Assembly (NCBI RefSeq): GCF_963877135.1
Contig: NZ_CAWNSW010000166.1
Location: 1-64,000, forward strand
Reading direction: 5' to 3'
DNA from: Stenomitos frigidus_A
GTDB lineage: Bacteria > Cyanobacteriota > Cyanobacteriia > Leptolyngbyales > Leptolyngbyaceae
DNA: 64,000 nucleotides
The position numbers were made by a program, and so were the translations under genes. Under the pieces are notes generated by a model. It was not told where the DNA came from, ran no database searches, and saw only the letters and a list, made by a program, of their open reading frames with translations. Shown one piece after another: positions 15,149 through 24,142 of this stretch. Each line of letters begins with the position of its first letter. The stretch's first letter is position 1.

Positions 15149-18010
15149 CTATTCTGCTTCCCCGACCAGTGTAAACGCAGCCCAATCTCTGGGATTCGGG
15201 TATTGCTTCAGCGTAGCCAACATGGCTTGTCGGAGTGCTTGCGCTTTGTCGGGCGATCGGTTGAGGTTTTGGTAAAACGCCCGCATGAGAAACGCGGTCG
15301 AGGCGTCGGGCACGGCCCAGAGAGACACAATCAGGCTAGGAACACCCGCCGCAATAAACGATCGCGACAGACCGATGACGCCATCGCCCGTCAACCGTCC
15401 TCGTCCCGTATCACAAGCACTAAGGACGACCAGTGACGCGTTTAGGTTCAGATCCAGAATTTCGTCGGCAGTGAGCAGTCCATTATCTTTGCCAGAAGGC
15501 GCTAGCGCGATCGCGCCCGGTATGCCCAAGCCCTTGAAATCCTCCAGTAGCCCATGTGTCGCCAGATGAATGATGCGATTCTGGGGCATCTGCCGGACGA
15601 TCGCCACTTTGGTTGCCCGATCGCCGGTAATGGCTTGCGTCCCTAATAAAGGCGCGATCGCCGTTGCCTCTAATGCTGCCCCCGGTAAACTCGCTAACTG
15701 TTCTGCTCGCTCACCATTTTGAGCCGAGAGAAACGGCATCGTCGGATTGCCAACAACTAACGCACGCGCTCGTTTTCTCCCCTCACTCCTCACACCTCTC
15801 CCCTCTCCTCTCACTCTCTGTTGATGCGTTAAGGCCAATACCTGAATCGATGGTGCAGTCAGGATGGTGTGACGCTCAATGAGATACTTACCAGAGGGAT
15901 CTTGCAAGGCAGCGAAGGGCACCAGAAAAAGCGATCGCTGTGGGATAAAAGTGACACGGGCGTTGGGATCGTTGGGTAACACATCAGCGATCGGTTCAAT
16001 GAGCAGGTTGTAGAGCTGCTGTGATTGGCTTTGTTTGGTTGCCCGCGTAGCGGCACTTGCCCTCAGACCTAAGTCCAAACCGCGACTTCTGACACCGATA
16101 CGTTCCCGATCGATCGCCACCAGGGTTTCTAGTGAAGCGCCTGCTTTGTCCAAAGGCCTGAGGTCAACTTGGCGGAAAGTAATATTGCCACTCGGTGCGA
16201 TCACCCAGATGTAAAGCTCTACCTCACGGGGCTTCACTTTCCCATCCGCCAAACTGTCTTCGTAGAGGATGGAATATTGCACCAGCGTTGAGTTTTGGGC
16301 TTGAGCAATTTGCTTGATCTGAGCCAGCGTCGGCGGCTGAACTGTGGCTGAGGAGGCCGTTGAGCGGCTGTCCGCGCCGGACAAGCGTCGTGCCAACAGT
16401 TGCACAAAGGCTCGTGCTCGACCCCGTTCCGCAATTTCCAAGGCAGTATCGGTTTTTTTCTGCGCCACCAGCACGCGTTGCAAAAGGCGATAGGTACGCG
16501 CTTGCTGATCGAACAGCGAAATCTGATTGCGATCGTTGTTACCCAGGTTTGCCCGCAGCGATTCCCAGGTCTTTAGCCCTGCCAGCAAGGTTGTTTCTGC
16601 GTCTGCAAACTGCTTTGTCTGAAAGAGCGTATTCCCTAAATTGTTGAGCACCAGGCCTTCGGTTGCCGGGTCTTGGATGGCACGAGCGATCGCCAACGCT
16701 TGCCGATAAGCCGCGATCGCCTGACCAAACTGCCCCTGCTCGTCATATTCCACACCCAGGTTTGCCAAAATCGTGCTTTCCCCCGCTTTGTCGTTGGTTT
16801 GACGGGCCAGCACTAAGGCCTGCTGGTGATAGTCGATCGCCTTGGCGTACTGACCCATTGAGCGATACACATTGCCCAGGTTGGTGAGCGAAATCTCGGC
16901 ACTGTTGGCATCGTTGGTCGCTCGCGCTGTGGTCAAACGCTTCTCGTGATACTCGATCGCGTTTGGAAACGCTTGTAAGACGTAATAAAGATTGCCTAAC
17001 TTGGTCAGGAAAGAGGCTTCAACCGATGGATTCTGAATGGCTCTAGCGATCGCTAATCCCTTAAAGGCATCTTCGATCGCCCTGGCATAATCGCCCAGGT
17101 CATAGTAAATGTTGCTGCGGTTGCCCAGCGATTGCGCCTCGCCTAGACGATCCTGAATCTGTCGCGAGATCGTCAACCTTTGATCCAAAGAAGCGATCGC
17201 CTGACCATAGTTGCCCAGCGCGTAGTAGTTATTACCCAGATTATTAAGTGCGGCTGCCTCACCCAGACGATCGTTTAGGCTACGCGCGATCGTCAATTGC
17301 TGCTGCGAATAGGCGATCGATTTCGTTTGATTGCTCAGGCTGTAGTAGATCACGCCTAAGCTGCCGAGACTATTTGCCTCTAGCTGGCGATCGTTCAGCT
17401 CACGCGCGATCGCAATGGTTTGTTCATACGCAGCGATCGCGCCAGGATAATCGCCTTTATTGTAAGCAATCTCAGCCAGGTTGCCGATCGTTTGCCCTTC
17501 GCCCTGACGATCTTTAACCTCCCGATAGAGCGCCAACGCTTGCTGATAATAGGCCGTTGCTTTGGCAGCATCACCCAAATTGACGGTAATTACGCCCAAA
17601 TTGCCCAGTGCCGCCGCTTCTCCTGCCCGATCGCGCCCCTTTTGCGCCAGTGCGAGGCTTTGCTGGTAATACGCTGTTGCCTGAGGGTAAGCGGTCATCA
17701 CGTAGTAGGCATTGCCTAAATTCCGCAGCGTTTTCACAATCTTGGGCTGATCGGCTAACGCTTGATAGAGGGTCAATGCCTGCTGAAGGGTGGCGATCGC
17801 TTCGGTTGGTTGCCCGGTGCGATACTGTTGCATGCCTTGCTCTAGCAGTTGATCCGCTTGAGCTTGACGGGTGTCTGTAGCTTGAGTGCGAGTCGCGGAG
17901 GGCGCAACCGGAGAGGAGCCCGCTTTGGCTGGCAGCAAAACTGTCTGGCAAAGTGCAGTCACACTTAGACTCAAAACAAGCCGAGCCAAAAGCCGTCGGT
18001 ACCTTTGCAT
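15149..18010 (-). CDS. TPR-CHAT protein (caspase-like protease fold)
   Basis: 953 residues. A signal peptide (to about residue 31) is followed by ten or so tandem 40-residue Kinesin/SEL-type TPR repeats (about 50-490; repeated LGNLGVIYY-like units), a linker, and a C-terminal CHAT domain (about 640-950). The caspase-type dyad is visible as His819 in HLATHG and Cys866 in LSACDTG, so a cysteine-protease activity is possible. Cyanobacteria have many such secreted TPR-CHAT proteins, whose substrates are unknown. At 732-747 an arginine/glycine/glutamate-rich insert is encoded by an A/G-rich short tandem repeat (15770-15817). A strong divergent boundary separates it from the export locus. Confidence 0.92.
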   Translation of the reverse strand: MQRYRRLLARLVLSLSVTALCQTVLLPAKAGSSPVAPSATRTQATDTRQAQADQLLEQGMQQYRTGQPTEAIATLQQALTLYQALADQPKIVKTLRNLGNAYYVMTAYPQATAYYQQSLALAQKGRDRAGEAAALGNLGVITVNLGDAAKATAYYQQALALYREVKDRQGEGQTIGNLAEIAYNKGDYPGAIAAYEQTIAIARELNDRQLEANSLGSLGVIYYSLSNQTKSIAYSQQQLTIARSLNDRLGEAAALNNLGNNYYALGNYGQAIASLDQRLTISRQIQDRLGEAQSLGNRSNIYYDLGDYARAIEDAFKGLAIARAIQNPSVEASFLTKLGNLYYVLQAFPNAIEYHEKRLTTARATNDANSAEISLTNLGNVYRSMGQYAKAIDYHQQALVLARQTNDKAGESTILANLGVEYDEQGQFGQAIAAYRQALAIARAIQDPATEGLVLNNLGNTLFQTKQFADAETTLLAGLKTWESLRANLGNNDRNQISLFDQQARTYRLLQRVLVAQKKTDTALEIAERGRARAFVQLLARRLSGADSRSTASSATVQPPTLAQIKQIAQAQNSTLVQYSILYEDSLADGKVKPREVELYIWVIAPSGNITFRQVDLRPLDKAGASLETLVAIDRERIGVRSRGLDLGLRASAATRATKQSQSQQLYNLLIEPIADVLPNDPNARVTFIPQRSLFLVPFAALQDPSGKYLIERHTILTAPSIQVLALTHQQRVRGEGRGVRSEGRKRARALVVGNPTMPFLSAQNGERAEQLASLPGAALEATAIAPLLGTQAITGDRATKVAIVRQMPQNRIIHLATHGLLEDFKGLGIPGAIALAPSGKDNGLLTADEILDLNLNASLVVLSACDTGRGRLTGDGVIGLSRSFIAAGVPSLIVSLWAVPDASTAFLMRAFYQNLNRSPDKAQALRQAMLATLKQYPNPRDWAAFTLVGEAE
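15770..15817. repeat. Short tandem repeat tract inside the CHAT gene
   Basis: A pyrimidine-rich tract on the plus strand (CTCCCCTCACTCCTCACACC and on) of the GTGAGGAG-like intergenic repeat family that also follows the trmH-type gene at 39531-39570. Here it is read through in frame and encodes RVRGEGRGVRSEGRKR. Confidence 0.75.
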
Positions 18011-18310
18011 AGCCTCTTACCACCGCTCAACGGAACCTGGACATCAAGCACATCATAGCCACCGATCGCACGCGCTGTAAGGCCTTGCTGCTGCGAGAGA
18101 TGCCTTTTGTGGGGGTGTTTTGCGTTTCTTCTTTGTCACGGGCCACACCGCTGCTATAGCAACAGTGATTCACGAATCAGCCTCAGCTTCAGCAACCGTT
18201 ACGTAACCTTGATGAAGGAGTTGTGAATACGCGATCGCTCTTTGAGGTGTTGGGGGAACTTTAGAGATAGCCCCTCTACCCCTCACACTCGCCCCCAGTG
18301 ACTCTGTCCC
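18011..18310. other. Divergent promoter region CHAT gene / polysaccharide export locus
   Basis: 300 bases between two divergent starts. It must hold the promoters of both units. No operator-like repeat was recognised. Confidence 0.45.
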
Positions 18311-19141
18311 ATGAGAACGCAGTCGAAGAAGACGATCATTCACCCTGGCAAGCAGCCGTTGGCAGAAGCCATCCAAGAATTTTGGGACTACCGAGATTTG
18401 CTCTGGATGCTTACGATGCGTCAGGTCAGCGTTCGCTATAAGCAAACGGCTATTGGTATCGTCTGGGTTTTGCTACAACCATTAGCAGCGATGGCAATTT
18501 TTACCATCATCTTTGGCTACTTTGCCAAGCTGGCTACGGATGGCTTGCCCTACGCAATTTTTGTTTACTCCGCGCTGGTATTGTGGACGCTTTTCTCAGA
18601 AGGACTATCACGGGCGGGCACTAGCCTCATTGCAGACGAGAAGCTGATCACAAAAGTTTATTTCCCTCGCCTCATTATTCCTCTTGCGGCGGTTGGCTCT
18701 GCCTGGATTGACTTTGCGATCGCGTTAGTGGTGTTGCTGCCGCTGACGTACCTGTATGGTCTGAGACCGACCTGGAGTTTGCTGCTGCTGCCGATCGCCA
18801 TGTTGGTCACAATGGTGCTGTCGGCAGGTGTGGGGATGCTGCTGGCGGCGCTTAATGTGAAGTATCGAGACTTTCAATACACGGTACCGTTTCTGATTCA
18901 AATCTGGCTGTATGCGTCGCCAGTGGTTTACTCCAGTAGTATTGTGCCAGAGTCAATCCGCCCGTTTTATTACTTGAACCCAATGGCTGGGTTGATCGAG
19001 CTCTCCCGGTTTGCAGTCACCGGGCAGGGTAGCATCCCCTGGATGGGTTTGGGGCTGTCGGTGGGAGTGGCGATCGCCTTTTTCCTGCTTGGCTCCACGG
19101 TTTTCCGGCACATTGAGCGTAGCTTTGCAGATGTTATCTAA
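18311..19141 (+). CDS. wzm: Polysaccharide ABC exporter permease (Wzm/TagG type)
   Basis: A 276-residue ABC-2 permease with six hydrophobic segments. Family marks are the amphipathic interface helix before TM1 (FWDYRDLLWMLTMRQVSVRYKQT, residues about 20-40), the GIVWVLLQPL start of TM1, and the conserved RFAVTGQG-type gate helix near the end. With the Wzt ATPase encoded 7 bases downstream it should export an undecaprenyl-linked glycan (O-antigen or S-layer/sheath polymer) across the cytoplasmic membrane. It is the first gene of the 18.3-30.9 kb polysaccharide locus. Confidence 0.92.
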   Translation: MRTQSKKTIIHPGKQPLAEAIQEFWDYRDLLWMLTMRQVSVRYKQTAIGIVWVLLQPLAAMAIFTIIFGYFAKLATDGLPYAIFVYSALVLWTLFSEGLSRAGTSLIADEKLITKVYFPRLIIPLAAVGSAWIDFAIALVVLLPLTYLYGLRPTWSLLLLPIAMLVTMVLSAGVGMLLAALNVKYRDFQYTVPFLIQIWLYASPVVYSSSIVPESIRPFYYLNPMAGLIELSRFAVTGQGSIPWMGLGLSVGVAIAFFLLGSTVFRHIERSFADVI

Positions 19142-19148
19142 AGCAGGT

Positions 19149-20432
19149 ATGGAACCCATCATTGCAGTCAAAGGACTGGGGAAAGCCTACCAGATCCGCA
19201 CTGGGGAAAAGAAGCGCTATCACACGTTGCGGGATGACTTGTTTGAGAGTGCGCGGGGCTTGATACAGGGAACGTGGGGACGCCTCGCTGGCGGTAAGGC
19301 TGCGCCAACGCGCACTGAGGAATTTTGGGCGCTGAAGGATATCAATCTGGAGATCTATCCTGGTGAGGTGGTTGGCATTATTGGTCGCAATGGCGCAGGC
19401 AAAAGCACGCTGCTAAAAATTCTCTCGCGGGTTGTTCAGCCTACAACTGGGGAAGCGGTTTTGTATGGGCGGATTGCCTCTCTGCTAGAAGTTGGCACGG
19501 GCTTTCACCCAGAACTGACCGGGCGGGAAAACATTTTTATGAGCGGTGTTGTGTTGGGCATGAAGCAAGCTGAAGTCAGGCGTAAGTTTGACGAAATTGT
19601 GGCGTTTGCTGAAGTCGAAAAGTTTTTGGATACGCCTGTCAAACGCTATTCCTCTGGGATGTATGTACGACTGGCGTTTGCCGTTGCTGCCCATTTGGAG
19701 CCCGATATTTTGCTGGTCGATGAAGTGCTGGCGGTAGGGGATGCCGCGTTTCAGAGAAAATGTTTGGGCAAGATGGAAGATGTGGCAAAAAATCAGGGAC
19801 GAACGGTTTTATTTGTCAGCCATAATATGGGAATTGTCACCCAACTTTGTACACGGGGTATTTATCTCAAACAAGGACAAATTTCTGAAACTGGTGACAT
19901 CAATTCTGTTGTTTCAAGCTATCTCTTGTCTGATGTTGCCAATGATGCTTCAAGGACACTGCACCCATCAGGTTTAGATGAGCAAGACAAAAAAGCAATC
20001 TTCTTTAGAACGATTCAAATTAAAAATCAAGAAGGTGAATTAAGTTCAGAATTTGATGTTCGTTATCCGTTTTATATCCATTTAACCTATGAAGTCGCAC
20101 AATCACTGAAGAATGCGGAACTTTCGCTTCGTATTGACACAGATGACGGCAGACCAGTCTTTACAACTCATCAATCAGACTGTAATACTGAGTGCCTTAA
20201 TTTTAGAGAAATTGGTGTTCACGATACAAACATCAAAATCCCTGCCATGTTTCTAATGCCGGGTGCCTATTTAGTCACGATCGGAGCCCATGAGCCAATG
20301 GTGCAGGTCTATGATTCGCATGAAAATCTGATTCATTTTAGAGTGATTGAAACTGGAACCAAGTTGGCAAAATACCAACAACATCAGAAATCAGGGGTTG
20401 TTATGATTGACTTACCCTGGCAGCAAGATTGA
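19149..20432 (+). CDS. wzt: Polysaccharide ABC exporter ATPase (Wzt type, with C-terminal carbohydrate-binding domain)
   Basis: 427 residues from the ATG at 19149; the longer frame from 19011 overlaps the permease and is not used. The N-terminal ATPase (about 1-245) has Walker A GRNGAGKST, signature YSSGMYVRLAF, Walker B ILLVDEVLAVGD and the switch histidine in VSHNMG. The C-terminal part (about 270-420) is a Wzt-C beta-sandwich that in O9a-type systems recognises the finished glycan before export. Base composition falls sharply from about 19.8 kb, so the C-terminal domain and the two genes after it look AT-rich, whereas the ATPase core resembles its GC-richer neighbours. Confidence 0.93.
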   Translation: MEPIIAVKGLGKAYQIRTGEKKRYHTLRDDLFESARGLIQGTWGRLAGGKAAPTRTEEFWALKDINLEIYPGEVVGIIGRNGAGKSTLLKILSRVVQPTTGEAVLYGRIASLLEVGTGFHPELTGRENIFMSGVVLGMKQAEVRRKFDEIVAFAEVEKFLDTPVKRYSSGMYVRLAFAVAAHLEPDILLVDEVLAVGDAAFQRKCLGKMEDVAKNQGRTVLFVSHNMGIVTQLCTRGIYLKQGQISETGDINSVVSSYLLSDVANDASRTLHPSGLDEQDKKAIFFRTIQIKNQEGELSSEFDVRYPFYIHLTYEVAQSLKNAELSLRIDTDDGRPVFTTHQSDCNTECLNFREIGVHDTNIKIPAMFLMPGAYLVTIGAHEPMVQVYDSHENLIHFRVIETGTKLAKYQQHQKSGVVMIDLPWQQD

Positions 20433-20461
20433 CAAGGCATTCTATAGATAAGTAATTTGAG

Positions 20462-21367
20462 ATGAAAATTTATAGCCCTCTCACTGGCTCTGATGATGTT
20501 ACGTTACTGAAAACAATTCAGTCAGAACAACTTGTTCGTGATTGGGCAAGAGACTTTCAGATCGATATAACTGAAGAATTGCATGGAAACAAAGAAATTT
20601 ATCTCTACAAATGCAATCAAACTCAGTTAAAGTTTTTCACGCCATCTAATATAGCAGGTTCAGGTGAACTATATAAAAAATTACAGCGAACTAGTCATTA
20701 TTACATGCCCGATCGCTGGGAACATAAAATAGCCCTAAAGGATTTATCAGATTGCCAGAAGGTTATCGAAATCGGTTCTGCATGGGGATATTTTGTTAAA
20801 TCAGGGCGTGAAATAGGTCTAGAAATTCGAGGCATTGAGTTAAATGAAGCGGCTGCTTTGTTTGCTCAAGGTCAAAATATTCCTATTGAGCGTTTAGATT
20901 TGAGGGAAGCAGCAATCTTGTACAAAGAATCACTAGATGCAGTTTGTAGTTTCCAGGTGCTTGAGCACGTAACAAACCCCAAAGATTTCATCGATTGGTC
21001 ATTGCAGATGCTAAAGCCAGGAGGGAAGTTAATCTGTTGTGTACCAAATTCAGACAGTTTTCTCAAATACCAGTACAACTTATTAGACTTACCTCCTCAC
21101 CACATGACTTTGTGGTCTGCCGGTTCCTTTAAATCATTAGAATCTCTTTTCCCAATCAAACTGGAAAAAACTGTTATTGAGCCATTAGCTCCTTATCATA
21201 CGGAAGGCTATTTGAGTGCTTATCGTGACCATCTTCGCAGCAAACACCCTACCGGTAAAGTCTTTCTTAATCGGTTTACCCTCCCTGTATTTAGAAAGAT
21301 TCTTAATGCTGGAGTAAGTTTTTTTTTGACAGGCCAAAGCTTGTATGTGCAGTTCCGGAAAATCTGA
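20462..21367 (+). CDS. Class I SAM-dependent methyltransferase
   Basis: 301 residues. The SAM-binding glycine motif is VIEIGSAWGYFVKSG (about 98-112), followed by an acidic end of beta-2 (IRGIELNEA) and post-motif CSFQVLEHVTNPKDFIDW, typical of Methyltransf_11/23-type enzymes. Placed in a glycan locus it may cap or modify sugar residues, which in Wzm/Wzt systems can stop chain growth; the substrate is not visible. It is AT-rich compared with the flanking genes. Its stop overlaps the ATG of the next methyltransferase by one base. Confidence 0.88.
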   Translation: MKIYSPLTGSDDVTLLKTIQSEQLVRDWARDFQIDITEELHGNKEIYLYKCNQTQLKFFTPSNIAGSGELYKKLQRTSHYYMPDRWEHKIALKDLSDCQKVIEIGSAWGYFVKSGREIGLEIRGIELNEAAALFAQGQNIPIERLDLREAAILYKESLDAVCSFQVLEHVTNPKDFIDWSLQMLKPGGKLICCVPNSDSFLKYQYNLLDLPPHHMTLWSAGSFKSLESLFPIKLEKTVIEPLAPYHTEGYLSAYRDHLRSKHPTGKVFLNRFTLPVFRKILNAGVSFFLTGQSLYVQFRKI

Positions 21368-22242
21368 TGAAATATCTTAATCTTGGTTGCGGTCGTCGAT
21401 TTCACTCTGATTGGACAAATATTGATTTTACTTCGACAGCTAAAGACGTTATTGCTCATGACTTGGGTCAGAGCATTCCTTTTCCTGAAAATTCATTTGA
21501 TGTAGTCTACCATTCCCATTTGTTAGAACATTTCTCAAAGCAGGCAGCTAAAGCATTTATCAAAGAATGTTGTCGTGTTTTACGTCCTGATGGCATTCTA
21601 AGGGTCGCAGTTCCCGATTTAGAGCAAATTGCTCACAGCTATTTAGCAGCACTAGAACTTGCACTTTCTGGTAGTCATGAAGGGGCTGCTAACTATGACT
21701 GGATACTATTAGAAATGTATGATCAGACTGCCAGAAATAAAGCAGGCGGAGAGATGCTTTATTATCTTCATCAAGAAAATATTCCAAATGTGGAGTATGT
21801 AATTAAACGCTGTAATAGCGAAATAAAGACGATTATTGAAATGGGGCAACGGCAGCGTGATTTGGATTCTTATCCTAAGAACTTTAAAGGGCAATTCAGA
21901 TCTTTATTGAAGCCGTTTTATTACTTCTTCCGCTATCCAAAATACCGTCGTGATCTTCTGCTTAAAATGCTTTTAGGTCAGGAGTTCAGTGCTCTAGAGA
22001 TTGGGCGTTTTCGTCAAAGTGGCGAAGTTCATTATTGGATGTACGATCGCTACTCTTTATCCCTTCTTTTGAGGCAATGTGGCTTAGAGAGTATCATGCA
22101 GAGAACTGCAACTGAAAGCTACATTCCAAACTGGTCTGACTGGCATCTTGATACTGAACCAGATGGCACTACTTATAAGCCTGATTCGCTTTTTGTAGAA
22201 GCTATTAAACCAACAAATTTCTCTTTATGTGCGGCATTGTAG
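21367..22242 (+). CDS. Class I SAM-dependent methyltransferase (second)
   Basis: 291 residues with an N-terminal SAM site KYLNLGCGRRFHSDWTNIDF, then SFDVVYHSHLLEHF and CCRVLRPDGILRVAVPDLEQ, the usual Methyltransf_11 pattern. The C-terminal 150 residues are an unusual extension containing a basic patch (RYPKYRRDLLLK) and a tryptophan-rich end. Start and stop overlap both neighbours (1 base with the previous methyltransferase, 16 bases with asnB), so the three are one translational unit. AT-rich like its predecessor. Sugar or lipid-linked substrate is likely but unproven. Confidence 0.87.
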   Translation: MKYLNLGCGRRFHSDWTNIDFTSTAKDVIAHDLGQSIPFPENSFDVVYHSHLLEHFSKQAAKAFIKECCRVLRPDGILRVAVPDLEQIAHSYLAALELALSGSHEGAANYDWILLEMYDQTARNKAGGEMLYYLHQENIPNVEYVIKRCNSEIKTIIEMGQRQRDLDSYPKNFKGQFRSLLKPFYYFFRYPKYRRDLLLKMLLGQEFSALEIGRFRQSGEVHYWMYDRYSLSLLLRQCGLESIMQRTATESYIPNWSDWHLDTEPDGTTYKPDSLFVEAIKPTNFSLCAAL

Positions 22243-24137
22243 GACTAATTGGCCACTGGGCACCGGAGCTTTTGGGTCAACTGAACCAGAGCCTCTACCA
22301 TCGTGGCCCTGATGATGGAGGCGAGTACCGTGATCAGCAGGGAGGTGTAGCGCTGGCAATGCGACGGTTAAGCATTCTGGACTTGTCGGGTGGGCATCAA
22401 CCCATGAGCAACCACGACGGTTCGGTTTGGATTGTGTTTAACGGTGAGATTTACAATGCGCCCGAACTGCGATCGCGGTTAGAAGCAAAGGGCGTCCACT
22501 TCAAAACCTCCCATTCCGATACAGAATGCCTGCTGCACCTCTACGAAGCCTACGGTGAAGCCATGCTGGCGGAACTCAATGGCATGTTTGCGTTTGTGAT
22601 TTATGACCGAGAGCGCAAGCAGATTTTTGGAGCCCGCGATCGCTTTGGCATCAAGCCGCTTTATTACACCCAAACTGCCAATCACTTTGCCTTTGCTTCT
22701 GAACTCAAAACCCTGTTGCAGTTGCCGACCGTTGAACGGCACCTCAACCTCCAAAGCCTTTACCATTACCTCAGTCTGCGCTATATTCCCGGTGCCGATT
22801 CCATTTTCAAGGGCATTCAGCGCCTACCGCCCGCGCATTCCTTTCGCTACCGCCTGGAGCCGCAAGACTTTACCATTGAGCGCTACTGGCAACCTGACCC
22901 CAGCCCTACCGAAACGCATTCCATTGCCGAATGGAGCGAGATGATTCGCCATGAACTCAGGGGAGCCGTCAAGCGTTGGGCACTGAGCGATGTGCCGATC
23001 GGGTGTTCTCTGTCGGGTGGCATCGATTCAACGGCGATCGTCGGCTTGTTGGCAGAAGCGGGCTATGAACGACTCTCTACTTACTCCCTCGGCTTCCAAA
23101 AGGCTGAAGAAGCAGACTGGAATGAACTGCCCCTGGCACGTCAGATGGCCGAACGATGGGGCACTCAGCACTATGAGCTTCTCCTCACACCCGATGACTT
23201 GCTGCGAGATCTGGTGCGCATGGTCTGGTCTCTCGATGAACCCTATGGTGGCGGTTTGCCCTCCTGGTATATCTTCCAGTTTATGAGCCGGGATGTGAAA
23301 GTCGGCTTAACGGGAACGGGTGGAGACGAGTTGTTTGGTAATTATGGCAAATGGTGTCATTACGAGAATCGGTTATCCAGATTGGGCCACCCGTTACACA
23401 GCATGCGCGATCGCATCAAGCGATCGGCGTCGCACCTGCCAGAGTTGCTGCTTGGGGCTGACCGCAAAAAACGTTGGTTGGAGTATTACCGAACATTCCG
23501 CTTTCCAATGGATGCTTACTTCCTCTATTTCAGCGATGCCACCAAACGTCGCTATTTATCGGAGGTGAGCGGCATAACAGACACAGCAGACTGGCTACAA
23601 ACTCTCTATCAAACCAGTGGGGCCACCGAAATCCGCAATGGAACGGCTCTGGTAGACCTTCAAACTCAGTTGCCGGAAGAATTTTTGCTGATGACCGATC
23701 GCTTCTCAATGGCGCACTCCCTGGAGGCAAGAGTACCGTTCCTGGATGCCCAATTGGTCGATCGGGTACTCAGCATTCCAACCAGCCTTCGTACTCACCC
23801 CAACGACCTGAAATACCTGCTGAAACAGGCTGTCAGCGACCTCCTACCCGCGCCGCTGTTGACGGCACGTAAGCGCGGCTTCATCATTCCCGATACCCTT
23901 TGGCTGCGGGACAAATTGCGCCCCCTGGTCGAACGCTTGCTGGCACCCGATCGCCTCGCGCGACAGGGCATTCTTCGACCAGAAATCTACTCGCGCTTTG
24001 TACAACCTCATTTGAGCGGGAAGGCCGATTACACCGGACAAGTCTGGACATTGCTGATGTTCCAACTTTGGCATGTAGTATTTATTGAGCAAGCCTCCGT
24101 TGAAGCTCCTAGTTTCTCCTGGCAAGATTTGGTGTAA
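22227..24137 (+). CDS. asnB: Asparagine synthase (glutamine-hydrolysing) family
   Basis: 636 residues. The N-terminal Ntn glutaminase domain begins MCGIVGLIG with the nucleophile Cys2 and contains HRGPDDGG and FNGEIYNA. The synthase domain has the PP-loop SLSGGIDSTA (about 257-266) and the later GTGGDELFGNYGKW motif. Biochemically it would move glutamine nitrogen to an activated carboxylate. In polysaccharide loci such AsnB paralogues are thought to amidate uronic acids or other acidic sugars rather than make free asparagine; that is inference from context. Confidence 0.94.
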   Translation: MCGIVGLIGHWAPELLGQLNQSLYHRGPDDGGEYRDQQGGVALAMRRLSILDLSGGHQPMSNHDGSVWIVFNGEIYNAPELRSRLEAKGVHFKTSHSDTECLLHLYEAYGEAMLAELNGMFAFVIYDRERKQIFGARDRFGIKPLYYTQTANHFAFASELKTLLQLPTVERHLNLQSLYHYLSLRYIPGADSIFKGIQRLPPAHSFRYRLEPQDFTIERYWQPDPSPTETHSIAEWSEMIRHELRGAVKRWALSDVPIGCSLSGGIDSTAIVGLLAEAGYERLSTYSLGFQKAEEADWNELPLARQMAERWGTQHYELLLTPDDLLRDLVRMVWSLDEPYGGGLPSWYIFQFMSRDVKVGLTGTGGDELFGNYGKWCHYENRLSRLGHPLHSMRDRIKRSASHLPELLLGADRKKRWLEYYRTFRFPMDAYFLYFSDATKRRYLSEVSGITDTADWLQTLYQTSGATEIRNGTALVDLQTQLPEEFLLMTDRFSMAHSLEARVPFLDAQLVDRVLSIPTSLRTHPNDLKYLLKQAVSDLLPAPLLTARKRGFIIPDTLWLRDKLRPLVERLLAPDRLARQGILRPEIYSRFVQPHLSGKADYTGQVWTLLMFQLWHVVFIEQASVEAPSFSWQDLV

Positions 24138-24142
24138 TAGTC

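Noticed and set aside
19011..19148. Longer N-terminus for the Wzt ATPase
   Set aside because: The extension lies inside the permease gene in another frame; the ATPase domain starts right after ATG 19149.
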